Shown piece after piece: positions 45,720 through 57,824 of a DNA stretch of 64,000 nt. Below the pieces are notes generated by a model. The model was not told the origin of the DNA. It did no database searches and saw only the letters and a program-made list of their open reading frames with translations. Within the stretch, counting starts at the first letter, position 1; each line of letters opens with the position of its first letter. Source of the stretch: Copromyces sp. CBS 386.78 (lineage: Eukaryota > Ascomycota > Sordariomycetes > Sordariales > Sordariaceae); assembly GCA_030685235.1 (NCBI GenBank), contig MU839127.1, positions 124,001 through 188,000 on the forward strand, read 5' to 3'. The translations under genes were made by a program, and so were the position numbers.

Positions 45720-48700
45720 ATGGCAGACATCAAAATCGACAGCAAGGTCTTCCAGGAGCGCGTCTCGCACTTCTACAATGCCTGGAAGGCCGACAAGCGC
45801 TCCGGAGATGCCCTCTTCGGTGGCGTCTCCTCCATCGTCGTTCTGATGGGCAAGGTCGACGAAAACCCCGAGTTTCACAAGAATAACGCTATGCATGTGA
45901 GTAATGCCCAATTGGAGAGTTTCCGCTTGGCGCGCGCTCGCTGTGCGTCCGGTGCGCCATCCTAGGCAAAAGACAGCTGCTGATAGCTCTACGTACAGTT
46001 CTGGCTGCTAGGTTACGAGTTCCCGACGACCCTCATGCTGTTTACCCTCGACACCATCTACATTCTCACCACCCAAAAGAAAGGTTCGCTCGGTACTCCC
46101 GACCCGACCACACCGATAAACCATCTGACACTTCAATAGCCAAGTACCTCGACCAAGTGAAGGGCGGCAGGTACCCTGTTGAGGTCCTCGTGCGAGGCAA
46201 GGATGCCGCCGAGAACGAGAAGCTTTTCGTTAAGATTACGGATGCCATCAAGGCCGCGGGCGTAAGTTACATCATACGCTGGGCGCACATCAAGTTCTTG
46301 GCGCAGTTCTAACAAACTCTCCCCTCGTTACAGAAGAAGGTTGGCGTCCTTACCAAGGACACCTCCAAGGGCCCCTTTATCGACGAATGGAAGAAGGTCT
46401 ACGCTGATAACTGCAAGGATGTGGAGGAGGTTGATATTGCCCAGGCTCTGTCTGCTGGCGCCTTCTCTGTCAAGGATGAGACCGAGCTTCGCGCCATGCG
46501 CACCTCGTCCAAGGCTTGCGTCGCCCTCCTGACCCCTTACTTCCTCGACGAAATGTCCAATATCCTCGACCAAGACAAGAAGATCAAGCACAGCGCGCTA
46601 GCCGATAAGGTCTTCAACAAACTGGAAGACGACAAGTTTTGGAAGACCGTCGAGCTGCCCAACCGACAAAAACTCCCGGCTGATCTCGACCCCGAACAGT
46701 TAGACTGGATTCTTGGTCCCATCGTCCAAAGTGGTGGCAAATTTGATCTGAAGTGGCAGGCTGATTCGGACAATGATGTGCTCCACCCAGGAATCATCAT
46801 TGCGGCCATGGGCCTCAGATACAAGTCCTACTGCTCCCAGATTGCCAGAACCTTCATGGTCGACCCCAACAAGTCCCAAGAAAGCAACTACAAGTTCCTA
46901 CTTGCTGTCCACAACCTCATTCTCAAGGAGATTCGGGATGGTGCCACTATCAAGGATGTGTACAACAAGGCCTACAGCTTCGTGCGGTCCAAGAAGCCGG
47001 ACCTTGAGAAGCACTTCCTCAAGAATGTCGGCTTTGGCATCGGCCTCGAGAACAAGGATCCGACCTTGATTCTGAACGGCAAGAACACTCGCACACTCAA
47101 GGATGGCATGACACTGGTTGTCACCACCGGTTTCAGTGATATCCAGAACCCCAACCCCCAGGATAAGAACAGCAAGGTTTACTCCTTGATCCTTACCGAT
47201 ACGATCCGTGTCACAAGCTCCGAGCCGGTGGTGTTCACTGGTGAAGCACCTGTTGATGTTGACGCGACCTCGTTCTTCTTTAAAGATGAGGAAGAAGCGC
47301 AGCCCACTCCAAAGAAGGAGAAGCGGGACTCCAGGGTGGGTGCTGTTGCAACTAAGAACATCACCAGCACTCGTCTGCGCTCTGAGCGTAACACAACGGT
47401 AGACGAGGACGCAGACAAGAGACGTCGCGAGCATCAGAAGCAACTTGCGCAGAAGAAGCAGAAGGAGGGTTTGGCCAAGTACGCCGAGTCCACCGCCGAT
47501 GAGAACGGTGTCGAAGTCAAGAAGTTCAAGCGCTTCGAATCTTACAAGCGGGATAACCAATTCCCGCCCAAGGTCAAGGATATGGGCATCGTCATTGACC
47601 AAAAGAACGCGACCATAGTGCTGCCTGTCATGGGCAGGCCGGTGCCCTTCCACATTAACACCATCAAGAACGCAAGCAAGAGTGACGAGGGCGAGTGGTC
47701 CTTCTTGAGAATCAACTTCTTGTCTCCTGGCCAGGGTGTGGGTCGGAAAGATGAGCAGCCCTTCGAAGATGCATCTGCGCACTTCGTCAGGAGCTTGACT
47801 TTCAAATCAACTGATGGCGACAGGTATACCGACATTGCAAACCAAATCGCGAACCTCAAACGAGACGCTGTCAAGAAGGAGCAGGAGAAGAAGGATATGG
47901 AGGATGTAGTTGAGCAGGACAAGCTCGTTGAAATCAGAAGTAAGTGGCTTACCTGGAGCAATCATTATTATAACATGCTGATCAGATTTCAGACCGTCGG
48001 CCCGCCGTATTGGATAATGTCTTCATCCGGCCGGCCATGGAGGGCAAGCGTGTGCCTGGCAAGGTGGAGATTCACCAGAACGGTATTCGCTACCAGTCAC
48101 CTCTCAGCACAACACAACGCGTGGATATCCTCTTCTCCAACGTTCGCCATCTCTTCTTCCAACCGTGCCAGCACGAGTTGATCGTGATCATCCACATCCA
48201 CCTCAAGGATCCCATTATCATTGGCAACAAGAAGAAGACGAAGGATGTCCAATTTTATAGGGAAGCTACCGACATTCAGTTCGACGAGACCGGCAATAGG
48301 AAGCGCAAGTATCGTTACGGCGATGAGGACGAGTTCGAGGCCGAACAGGAGGAACGCCGGCGCCGCGCAGAGCTTGACCGCCTGTTTAAGTCGTTCGCGG
48401 AAAAGATCGCTGAGGCGGGCCGCAACGAGGGTATTGAGGTGGATATGCCACTCCGTGACCTTGGTTTCAACGGTGTGCCGTTCCGCAGTAACGTGTACAT
48501 CCAGCCCACGACGGAGTGTCTCATCCAAATCACCGAACCACCATTTATGGTCATCACTCTGGAGGACATCGAAGTCGCCCATCTGGAACGTGTCCAGTTC
48601 GGCCTCAAAAACTTCGATCTAGTGTTTGTTTTCAAAGACTTCACGAGGGCACCATACCACATTAACACCATACCGGTCGAGTCTTTGGAGGATGTTAAGG

Positions 48701-49101
48701 AGTTCCTCGATTCGTCCGATATTGCGTTCTCAGAGGGTCCCCTCAACCTGAACTGGGGTGTCATCATGAAGACTGTCACCGCTAATACCCATCAGTTCTT
48801 CTTGGATGGCGGCTGGGGCTTCCTGCAGAACGACAGCGATGACGATGATGCCGAGGAGGAGGAGGAGGAGAGCGCCTTCGAGATTAGTGAGAGCGAGTTG
48901 GAGGACGCTTCCGAGTCCAGTGAAGAGGATTCCGAGTATGACTCCAACGCGTCGGAGGAAGCTAGTGACGAAGCCGAAGACAGTGAGGAAGAGGAGGGCG
49001 AGGATTGGGATGAGCTGGAGAGGAAGGCCAAAAAGCGTGACAGGGAGAGTGGCTTCGACGACGAGGAGGAGCGCGCGGCACCCAAGAAGCGGAGAAAGTA
49101 G
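45720..49101 (+). CDS. spt16: FACT histone chaperone subunit Spt16
   Basis: With Pob3, Spt16 forms FACT, which reorganises nucleosomes during transcription and replication in the nucleus. Exons 45720-45896, 45999-46083, 46140-46261, 46334-47939 and 47993-49101 give 1032 aa. The N-terminal lobe has the inactive aminopeptidase fold ([19 protein letters not shown] at the start; [20 protein letters not shown] later). A charged linker with [20 protein letters not shown] leads to the dimerisation and middle domains ([40 protein letters not shown], then [15 protein letters not shown]). Next come the tandem-PH region ([20 protein letters not shown]) and a strongly acidic tail of about 85 residues that ends in basic KKRRK, a likely nuclear signal. 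Order and length fit a complete Spt16. Confidence 0.97.
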
Positions 49102-50036
49102 AGGACTGACTAGACCCGGTCTTCCTCTAATCCCTTCTCACGATATAACAAGGTTAATCAGTTGGCTTTTATTGCCTTGTGAGTTTGCTTATCATAGGGA
49201 AAAGGGATACAAAATCGGGCTTGTGTACAAGTTTAGCCGTTTCCTTTTTCCTCTTTCCTAGGTCGGCGTGGATTTGGTTTTTGCGCATGTCGTCTTTTTC
49301 TTCCAATGGGCAAGTTTGGCTGGCGTGCAAATGGGACATTATTGTTTGGTACTGTAGTCGTATGAACAAAGCAGGCAGTAAGTAGTAGCAAACTACTTCT
49401 TTCAACAAATTCGTATCTCGGGGTGACGATTTTACCTAAACTACCATGGTATGGTACGTTGGGGTCAACATGAGCACGTACCGCCTTCAGTTCTGAATCA
49501 CGAACTAGTTCTAGTACTCACTGAAAACATGGTAGTTTCAAGAATCGTGTAAATAGATAATGAGACCCAAGGTTCTCATGATATGTATCTGTACTAAGAA
49601 GAACAAAACGAAAACTATACCAAACCCATAGACGCCGTTCGGTTAATTGATATCCCAAAAAAACTGTGTGAGCGCGTGCTGAACATCAAAACCCAGCGAA
49701 GTTTTTAGAAACAACAACAGGTAAAGCTCAAAGCCCCCCACGCGCAACACTTACGCTCACACTCACGCTCCCTCCCATTCTCTTTCTCTTTCTTTCTCTG
49801 CCCTTCTCTGTTCACTCTTCCAACCCCCCCCCCACCCTCTTTTCTATCCCAGGGCAAGTTTCGACCAGCCAGTCAGCCCCCGTCTTAACCTCATCCCGCC
49901 CGGCTAAGAATTTTCGTCACATCCACCCACCCCGCCAATCATCCATCCGTCTCACAGCGTAATTAGGGTCTATATTATATCTTCATTCGTCAAGTTTTGT
50001 CTTACTTCATGGTGAAGTATGTGTGTGGTTATTCGT
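49102..50036. other. Convergent 3' region of spt16 and cdc50
   Basis: About 0.9 kb containing both 3' UTRs. It includes a pyrimidine-rich stretch around 49780-49850 with a C11 run. No gene is seen. Confidence 0.65.
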
Positions 50037-51363
50037 TCATGTAGATCCAGCCTGAGCAGCCGAAGGCTGATTCCATGACAGGTACGAGGGGTCACCCAGC
50101 TTACGGGGCTTCCAGATGAAGAAGGACAAGACAAAATAGACGTCAAGAATGAGGCAGATGCCGCCAACAATGAGGAATATTATCCCTGGCCAGATGTTGC
50201 GGGCGCCCATGGCGGTGATGGTGGTGAGGACGATGGACTTGTGGCCGTTGTAGACGGTGGTGTTGAAGTTGTCGACGATCTCGATCCGGTAGTTGCCCGC
50301 CTTCATGGCTTCGTGTTCGTTCTTGCGCACCAGCTTGTAGAAGTCCGGAGAGGCGGCCAGCATCATCCAGTTCTGGAAGTCGGCCCAGTTCTTGAGGTCG
50401 GGAAGCTTGCTGTCGTTCGTGTAGCCGCCGGGCCAGGCTGCCTCCCAGTTGGGTGGGGGCACGATGTCGGAACGCGAGTACTTGGTCTCGCCGTATAGAT
50501 CCTTCAACCCTTCCCAGCTGATATCGCCGGCCTTGTTGGACATGACGTAGTCGGTAGAGTTTTGCTCGTTGTAGGGATTAGAGAAGGTGTCGTTGAACAT
50601 GGAGTTGGCCACCACGCCGCACGGGTAGATGATCTTTCCACTTCCTCGGGGGTCGAGATCCAGTGGCTTGCAGGTGGAGCCGTCGATAACATCCTTGGAT
50701 ACGGCATCGCCCAAGAGTTGCTTGGCGTTGAACGAGTTAACGTAGCGACGATGGTTCTGGTAGAAGTTGTTGAGGTGGTAGTAGAAGCTGACGGGGGCCG
50801 GGAGTTCCTCGGGGATAGGGAACGAGATCACGCAGATGTTTCTTGGAGCCGTAACACCGCTCCATTCGAAGGTTACGTTTCGCTCCTCAACATGCCATGT
50901 CGACATCTTCTTGGGGTCCAGGTTCGGGTGCGCGTCCAGGGCGGATGAAGAGAAATGCGACTTGACATTATCGGCTGGAATCGGGGCCTTTGTGCCCTTT
51001 CCTCTGGGCGCATCTTTTAGACAGTCTGTGTAGTCAATACTAATATCTCGAACCTAAACAAGATGGGCAACATGGTCAGCGGCTGGTCAGACACTTTTGC
51101 AAGAGGTGACAGGGGGCACATAGGGAACCGGGGGAAAGTACAGTAAAGGCGAGATATGTCAAGTAGGCGCCGAAGCCGAGATAGATGGCGGCAAGGACGG
51201 TGAAGATGGAGACGATAAGTTTCGGTGTAAGAACACATTGCCAGGCGCGCATTCGTTGCTGGCGGAAAGCAGTGTTGGGCGGACGGTTTTTGGGAGCATC
51301 TGTCTCTGATGAATTGCCGTCCTGGGAGCCATCGCGGCCGCCACGGCGACGGCGAGGTGCCAT
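50037..51363 (-). CDS. cdc50: Cdc50/Lem3 family P4-ATPase (lipid flippase) beta subunit
   Basis: These proteins escort P4-ATPases out of the ER and support phospholipid flipping at Golgi and plasma membrane. Exons 51363-51142 and 51053-50037 on the minus strand (88-nt intron) give 412 aa. An Arg-rich cytosolic N-terminus is followed by span 1 (LIVSIFTVLAAIYLGFGAYL), a large lumenal domain, and span 2 (GIIFLIVGGICLILDVYFVL). Family hallmarks include FYQNHRRYVNSFNAKQLLGD, YPCGVVANSMFNDTF, and lumenal cysteines in TDC, NICVISF, STCKPL and YPCG that can form two disulfides. Several NxS/T sites are present (NDTF, NSTD, NDSK). The splice restores AFT|VRDISIDYTDCL. The model is complete and typical. 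Confidence 0.95.
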
Positions 51364-54300
51364 GATATCGGGTTATTTCAGTAACTACTGTTGTCGCTAA
51401 GAGATCGACAAAAATTGAAGACCAGTAGATGGGCGATTGCGATGATGCGGGTGGAATTCAAGCCGTTTCAAAAGTTGATGATGGGACGGCGGCGCCAGGA
51501 ACACAACTGCACAGGGAACAGTCTGAAGGCGGGCAATGGAATTGTCAACGGTGCGGTCGACAAGTCGGGCGCTACAAGACGGGACGGGGCACTCCATCGC
51601 TGCAAGTGCTCGAGACCTGAGTGGGCAGTGGAGTGGAACGCAGACGCGGACCCTTCGGCCTTCTGGAGCGCTGCAGCAATGCGAGATGGCCCGTGCCTTC
51701 CTCTTGGCAGGGAGGCTGTGATGTTTCCAACCAGCCAACCTAGGTAAGTAGGTACCTACACTAAGTACCTTACCTACTCTATTGTGAGTGGGGCACTTTT
51801 GTTCTGAAATTCGACGTCCGACTTCCCACTCGGATTTCATCTGAACAGTCTCACGAGACGTCTCACGTGAGCGAGAGCTTGTCCTGGCGCTAAGGCAGGA
51901 TACGCACGGGCCATTCTCCGCAGCCCCGCGAATGCACGTCAATCGTCATTCAAAGAGTTGCTGCTTTGGGAGACAACAGTCCGTGAGTGAGCAATTCAAC
52001 CTCCATTGTCACAGAGTGAGCCGCCAACCTCTACGGTATATGTGCTACCAACCTCTCTGTTTCACTTTTTCTCACACCGTTCCTGTCCTGCTACTCCAGA
52101 CTCACCATCCAATACAAAATCCGTGATCCCACCAACTGTGTGTCTTGTGTGTGTACTGCTCGGCCGCCGGGTAGTATCTCGGCCTTTTGCATATCAGTAT
52201 CTTGATTGCAACATATTCCATGTCTCATCCGCTCCACTTGATCTAACGGAGACCGGTCAACCGGACACTACGCTGTATGTACGCCAAAGAGGACGCAAAC
52301 ACTCCGCAAGCATCTTACCCGGGTTCCTCTAGCTCCCTCGTGACGCTTCTTTGCCGTTGTGTGTGTAGAGCCTTGGATCTTCGTTTAGGTTTCGTAGAAC
52401 GAAGTGTTGAGACCAAAGTTGAACGACTGTTGAACGGCATCGAGATCATCATTGGGGATAAAACTAAAGCAACGCCAAGTCTTCGGGGACGGTTGCCACC
52501 CGCAAAAAGAAGATGTTTCTGCTTCTCTGGCTCGCAAAACGTTTGCGAAATGGGTGCCGAGATCTGCAAGAGAAGCCGAAGAAGAAGGACAGCATCAGAC
52601 TCACACGTCACACACCCGACGGGGGGCCAGACGGGGTCAATGGGCTTACAGCCAACCACATGTGCAACCCCGGCGACAGAACATCTGAATGGCAGGTAAT
52701 GCGGGCAAGCTGGCGCCCAAGAAGAGAGCTGGCACACACGAGGCAGACAATTGGACAGACCACGCAGGGACGCAAGAAGAAGCAAGGGAAGAAGAGGGGG
52801 GGAGCCGCATGTGCTTGTTTTCTAGAAGGATTTGACAGATTTGAGTGTGTGATCGTGCTTAGCGGAACTTGTGGAGAAGCAGAAAGCCCAATAGGGGTGG
52901 GCCTTGCTCCCACCAGGGAACGGAGGAGGGGATTGACCTTTCAACTGTTTCCAGTCGCCTCGAATTTGCTGATAGTCGGTCACTGACGTGGCTCAAAGTG
53001 TCGAGAACGGGGAAGGATGACAGATGAAAATGATTTGTGTGAAAGATTGGAAATGAGAAGGTGAGAAATGGCTTTCGTCAGTCATATCAATGCCGGCTAG
53101 AATAGAGGTAAATTGGTTCTGGAAGGATTACAGAAGCCTCTGTGACACGGCCCTACCTCAACGGCCAATCTGAGGCGATGGCCGGGAACGGAAATCGCAG
53201 AGAACCCTGCACGCCAGCACGGCAACGGTCGACCGCCAGCACCTTCACGACCCAGAACCCAGATAACGAGCGCACTGTAGGGCGGGAACGGCATCACCCA
53301 CCCCACCCGCCCGCCAAAACCTAACTTCACCTCCTCCACATCACTCCCCTCATTGCCAGCTCTCATGCTCTCCGTGCTTCGCGCGCTCCTACTCTCGCCC
53401 TTTTATAACAAAGACAGTTAGGGCGGAAGACTCCATTGTCTCATTTGCCGTGGTCGTCTTGTGGTTGAGCTACCTATTGTTGCAATTTCCATATCCATTC
53501 CCATCATTTCCACCTCCACCCACACAGCTCCCCGCCGCCTGCTTCGTCCGGTCACCACGCCTCGCCACAGCTGCCTTGCTTCTTTCTTGCATCGCTACAA
53601 GGCAACTCCACTGCAAGCGAGATCGCAACTGAACCGCAACCGCAACCGCAATTCCACTCGGACACCAGAACTTAAGGTTTTCGGTCAACAACTCGTGCGG
53701 TCTTTGCCGAATCGTCCTGTCTCTCGGCCTTGCTTCCTTGTCCACACTCAGCCTGCTCTCTTCTCTGCTTTCCGGGCAGCCACGTATAAAGCATCTCAAG
53801 GCTACGAACTGGTCAAAGCATCCGAGCCTTTGCTCCCTTGCCATCGCCCGTTCGGCAATCCCGCTCGTCTTTCATCATTCCCGCCCTCGTCTTCTGAAAC
53901 CTAAGGTATCCATCCATCTCCGGCCTTCGCGACCACCCGCAAGACTCTTGTTGTCTACCTCTCGATACCACCTATCCTACTCCAGCTCACGGTGATCCCT
54001 AGGTAAGTTCCCTAATCTCTTTAGCCATGTCTCACCCTGTTTGCTCTGATCAACATTGGCTTTGTGCCATCGAACATCTTGTACCTGTGCTCTCCGTCGC
54101 ATAGGTTCGTGGCCAAACAGATCACATGGAGTGTGGACTACTGTCATCCCAAGACCGATCTCTTGTCTGCGCCATGTCATTCTGCCAATTTCGCAATCTC
54201 CCGTCCGGCAATGCCACTTTGATCCGACGTCAAGATCTGTGCGGGTGATCTGTACTTGTTCTTTCGGTAATCAGGTGCTAATTTTGTAAAGTGCTCCCAG

Positions 54301-54580
54301 GCGCCAGAGATCTACCTTCCAACGCCCCGTGTTTAATTACAGACACTCCAGTCCCTTTCGGCCGTCCGATCTCCATCCAACTTTTGCTCGCGAATTATAA
54401 AATAAAGTTCGGATACAGAACACCTTTGTATCCTTTTCCCCAGTCTCAGTAGGTAGTGTCCGGTCCTGGCTACACGCATTCGCATACTCGATTCGAACAT
54501 CGGTCTGATATAAGACAACAGCTCCCAATTCAGCTCGGCACACCTCACGAAGTTCATTTGTTGGGATCAACGTCACCATA
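51364..54580. other. Divergent promoter region of cdc50 and mcb
   Basis: 3.2 kb. Near 51741-51778 is a cluster of TACC/GGTA palindromes. From about 53450 the sequence is pyrimidine-rich and probably is the mcb leader; it has three tandem AACCGC units (53632-53649) and a likely leader intron (54003-54342). I see no additional protein gene. Confidence 0.65.
54003..54342 (+). other. Probable 5' UTR intron of mcb
   Basis: A consensus donor CTAG|GTAAGT at 54003 and an acceptor GTTTAATTACAG ending at 54342 delimit about 340 nt in the region just before the mcb start codon. This is inferred from splice signals only. Confidence 0.45.
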
Positions 54581-55802
54581 ATGTCGAGCACAGGTTTCAC
54601 CAGCCCTTTCGGGAACGCAAACCCGTTTGGCGGCTCAGGCAGAACTGAGTCTGGCCAGATGCATAGGCTGGTTGAGGAAGACGAAAACGATACTATCACT
54701 TCGCCTACAACCCCCAACTTCGGCGTTAAGAACGATGCTGCGCCCCCTTTCTGGAACGGCTTTGGTGGTGATGCTCCGTCGGACATGCCCGTGAGGCACC
54801 AACCCGACGACTTCCCTGCTCACTACAACTTGGGTCGCCGGACTTCCGTTTCGGCAGAATCCCTGAAACCAGTTACGGATAACTCCGATAACTGGTCACC
54901 CCCTGTTCACCAGAAGACACCAGAACAGCTTGAGCGTTTGAAGAAAGCCATCGGCGGCAACTTCCTTTTCAGTCATCTCGATGACGACCAGAGTGCCCAG
55001 GTTTTGGGTGCTTTGGTAGAGAAGCCCGTGCCTGCTAAAGGAATCAAGGTTAGTACTTGAAGCCACTGGTTGTCTCAATCTCGAGGGTGTAATCTTTCTA
55101 ACAGTTTTGTAGGTGATTAGTCAAGGCGATGCTGGTGATTACTTCTATGTGGTAGAGAAAGGAAGTTTCGAGGTTTATGTCAACAGCACTGGCGCTCTCC
55201 AACCCGGTCCGGACGGTATGGGACAGAAGGTTGGCGAGATTGCGGAGGGTGGCTCTTTTGGTGAGCTTGCTCTCATGTACAACGCACCCCGTGCTGCCAC
55301 TGTTGTCTCTGCTGAGGCTCAGTGCACACTATGGGCGCTTGATCGCGTCACTTTCCGACGAATTCTCATGGAGTCGACCTTCTCTCGTCGTCGGATGTAC
55401 GAGAGCTTTCTCGAAGAAGTGCCCATCCTTAAGACCCTTACGCCATATGAGCGGTCCAAGATTGCGGATGCTCTTGAGAGCCAAAAGTACCCGGCTGGCC
55501 ATGAGATCATCCGTGAGGGTGACCCCGGCCACTCCTTCTTCCTGTTGGAGGCTGGTGAGGCGGCAGCGTTCAAGCGAGGAAACGATTCTCCAGTTAAGTA
55601 CTACAAGAAGGGCGATTTCTTCGGTGAGCTTGCACTGCTGAACGATGCCCCTCGCGCGGCCAGCGTCATTAGCCAGACTGAGGTCAAGGTTGCCAGGCTT
55701 GGCAAGAATGCTTTCCAGAGATTGCTTGGTCCGATCGAAAGCATCTTGCGGAGGACTAGGTATGTTGAAGTGGAAGAGGTGGATCCTTTGCAGGTGTCTT
55801 GA
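54581..55802 (+). CDS. mcb: cAMP-dependent protein kinase regulatory subunit
   Basis: It holds PKA catalytic subunits inactive until cAMP binds; in Neurospora mcb mutants undergo microcycle conidiation. Exons 54581-55048 and 55113-55802 give 385 aa, the length I recall for the Neurospora protein. The N-terminal segment is Gly/Ser/Asp-rich and lacks an obvious animal-type dimerisation helix pair. The inhibitory site is R86-R87-T88-S89-V90, with a phosphorylatable Ser, so it is type II. Two cyclic-nucleotide domains follow. Each has the phosphate-binding cassette: FGELALMYNAPRAA (Glu207, Arg216) and FGELALLNDAPRAA (Glu328, Arg337). The intron joins GIK|VISQGDAGDYFYV. All key cAMP-binding residues are present. 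Confidence 0.97.
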
Positions 55803-56373
55803 AAGGAAACCAGAGTGCAAATTGAAGTGTTATAGACTAAAACGGCTTTCTTGATCACTGTTGGGTATGGGCCGTTCCTTCTTGGCCTGGGTTTGAGGTT
55901 CAAGACTTGGAGACACGGGAGTAGTTGGTAGTTGTTGTTATGTTCGCTTTATTGCTGTCAGGAAAGGCGTTTACCTAGGTTTTAGTACAACATGACTGAC
56001 ATCATCCATTGCCATTGAAGCCCAATTTGTTTGCAGAAATGTGAACTGTTGACTGTTCATGCCTCGTGCGAACCAATAATCTCCACACATCACTCGGTTT
56101 TATTACACCATCTGCTCTTTCGGTCTTGCTTCTCGCATTACCCCGGTGTCTATAAGGGCAGAGTACTGTGCAAATTACCCAGCAGCTCATTCATTTGTCC
56201 TTGTTGAAACATCTTCGTCGCTCTTTTCTGTGGCACTCTGTCCTCTGATGCAGCAGATTGATGCTTCCCCTGACCATTCTTCTTTCCGGTGTGTCTATAC
56301 AGCGAAACAACCCGTACCATGCCTGTAAACCCAAAATCAAAACAAACGCACTCTTCCTTTTCGAATACCAACC
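55803..56373. other. Convergent 3' region of mcb and the BCAS2-like gene
   Basis: About 570 bp of 3' UTR sequence between converging genes. Nothing else is seen. Confidence 0.65.
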
Positions 56374-57120
56374 CTACTCCATCCTCCTCCTAACCTCCAA
56401 AGCTTGCCTCCTCAACCCCTCCACAGCCGCCTCCGTCTCCAACACCCTTCCCACGCCCTTCTTCCACGTATCCTCCAACCCAATGATCTCGGGCCCGGCC
56501 TCGTCCTGCGCCTGCTTCCGCTGCAGCGTCACAAGATCAATCTCCCTCTTCACCTCCGCCAACTCCTTTTCGGTGGCCTTCAACTCTCCCTCCAGCTGCC
56601 AATTACCAATCAGCCACGCGTTCTTGCCGTATGCGTCCAGCAACGCCAAGTGCGCCCGTCGTTGGGCTACGTAGGCGTGGTCTGTGTAGGCTTTTTCGAG
56701 GAGAGATTGCAAAAGGGTGGTGGCTTCGGAGGAGTCCATCTGGGACAGTTCCGCGGGGGATGGGATCTCGGGGAGGGAGGAGTAGCGGGTTAGGTCGAGA
56801 GCATTGAGCTTTGGTGGTGCGTCGGGGTTCGAGGATAGGGAGGAGGCGATGCGGTCGAATTCGGATTGGATGAGTGGGGTGAGGTGCGACGAGGGCGTGT
56901 AGGGAGGGGGAAGGAGGGCGTGAAATGGGTCGTCCGGGACGAGCGAGCGTTCGGCGGTTATGAGGGCTTCGGCGGCGAGACGGTCGGTGGGGGTGGGTTC
57001 GGGGTCGATATCTGTAGATAAGGGGGTTAGTGGTGTTCATGACGAAAGGGAGGTAGAGAGGAGGAGTTGAAGAAGGGACGTACATGGGAGGGATTCGTGG
57101 ATTGTGGTTATTAGTGGCAT
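56374..57120 (-). CDS. BCAS2/SPF27 family pre-mRNA splicing factor (Prp19 complex)
   Basis: The family (Snt309 in budding yeast, Cwf7 in fission yeast, SPF27/BCAS2 in animals) is a core subunit of the Prp19/NTC complex that acts in spliceosome activation. Exons 57120-57084 and 57011-56374 on the minus strand give 224 aa. The first exon encodes MPLITTIHESLP and splices in phase 1 to YIDPEPT. Conserved landmarks are the early ALDLTRYS and the C-terminal coiled coil (ELKATEKELAEVKREIDLVT). This is followed by a conserved region with WKKGVGRVLETEAAVEGLR. No domain other than the family fold is visible. The gene is divergent from the ceramidase gene. Confidence 0.9.
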
Positions 57121-57824
57121 TTTGGCGGGTTTGTGATGCGACTTGTAGCTGTCTTTTGAGAGCGAAGTGGTGATGGTTTTGATGTGTTGTCCTTTTTCAG
57201 CTTGATCTTCTTCGTCGTGAGGGTTGGTGTAGAGCTGATTGACCAGGTCCGTATCAATTGATGGTGATTGTATGTTGAGTTGGATGCTATGGTATGGCCT
57301 TGAGATGTTGCGGTGCGATTGATGGTTCGTGATGCGGTTCAATAAGGTATGTTTGCGATGCGATAGCGCGAATGTGACAGTCGCGATAAACACGAAAAAT
57401 CGTTCCCCACATCCGGAGTCGGGCTGAAAGCAGCAGCTGCATCACTGTGCGCAATGCTCCTATATCAACGGTGCGTTGGCGCTGAGTTTCCCTGGTGTTT
57501 TAGCGCTCTTTGTTAGTAGCACGGTGTGGTATCCGCTTTCGGCAGGGGCATGCATCCGCCAGTGGCCCCTATGACGACACAGCTGCTTTAGCCTGGAACC
57601 TTGTTGGCGGTGATCCGGCAGGCATGTTTACTGTCAATCATTCCATTCCCGAGCTATCCAGAATGCTTGTTCGTCGATGCCTGTTGTTTTCTCGCTCACT
57701 ACATTCAACACTTGAGAGCATAAAAGTCGGACGCGGAACATCCTCTGCTTTGCTTATATTATTCGCTAATGATATTCCTACTTGAAAGTCACTGCATTGT
57801 TCTTGACTGATCCTCCACCGAGCG
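57121..57824. other. Divergent promoter of the BCAS2-like and ceramidase genes
   Basis: About 700 bp. No additional gene, repeat or strong regulatory palindrome is seen. Confidence 0.6.

Noticed and set aside
46898..47782. 294-codon frame antisense to spt16
   Set aside because: It lies wholly within the coding exon of spt16 and mirrors its codon bias; no independent evidence.
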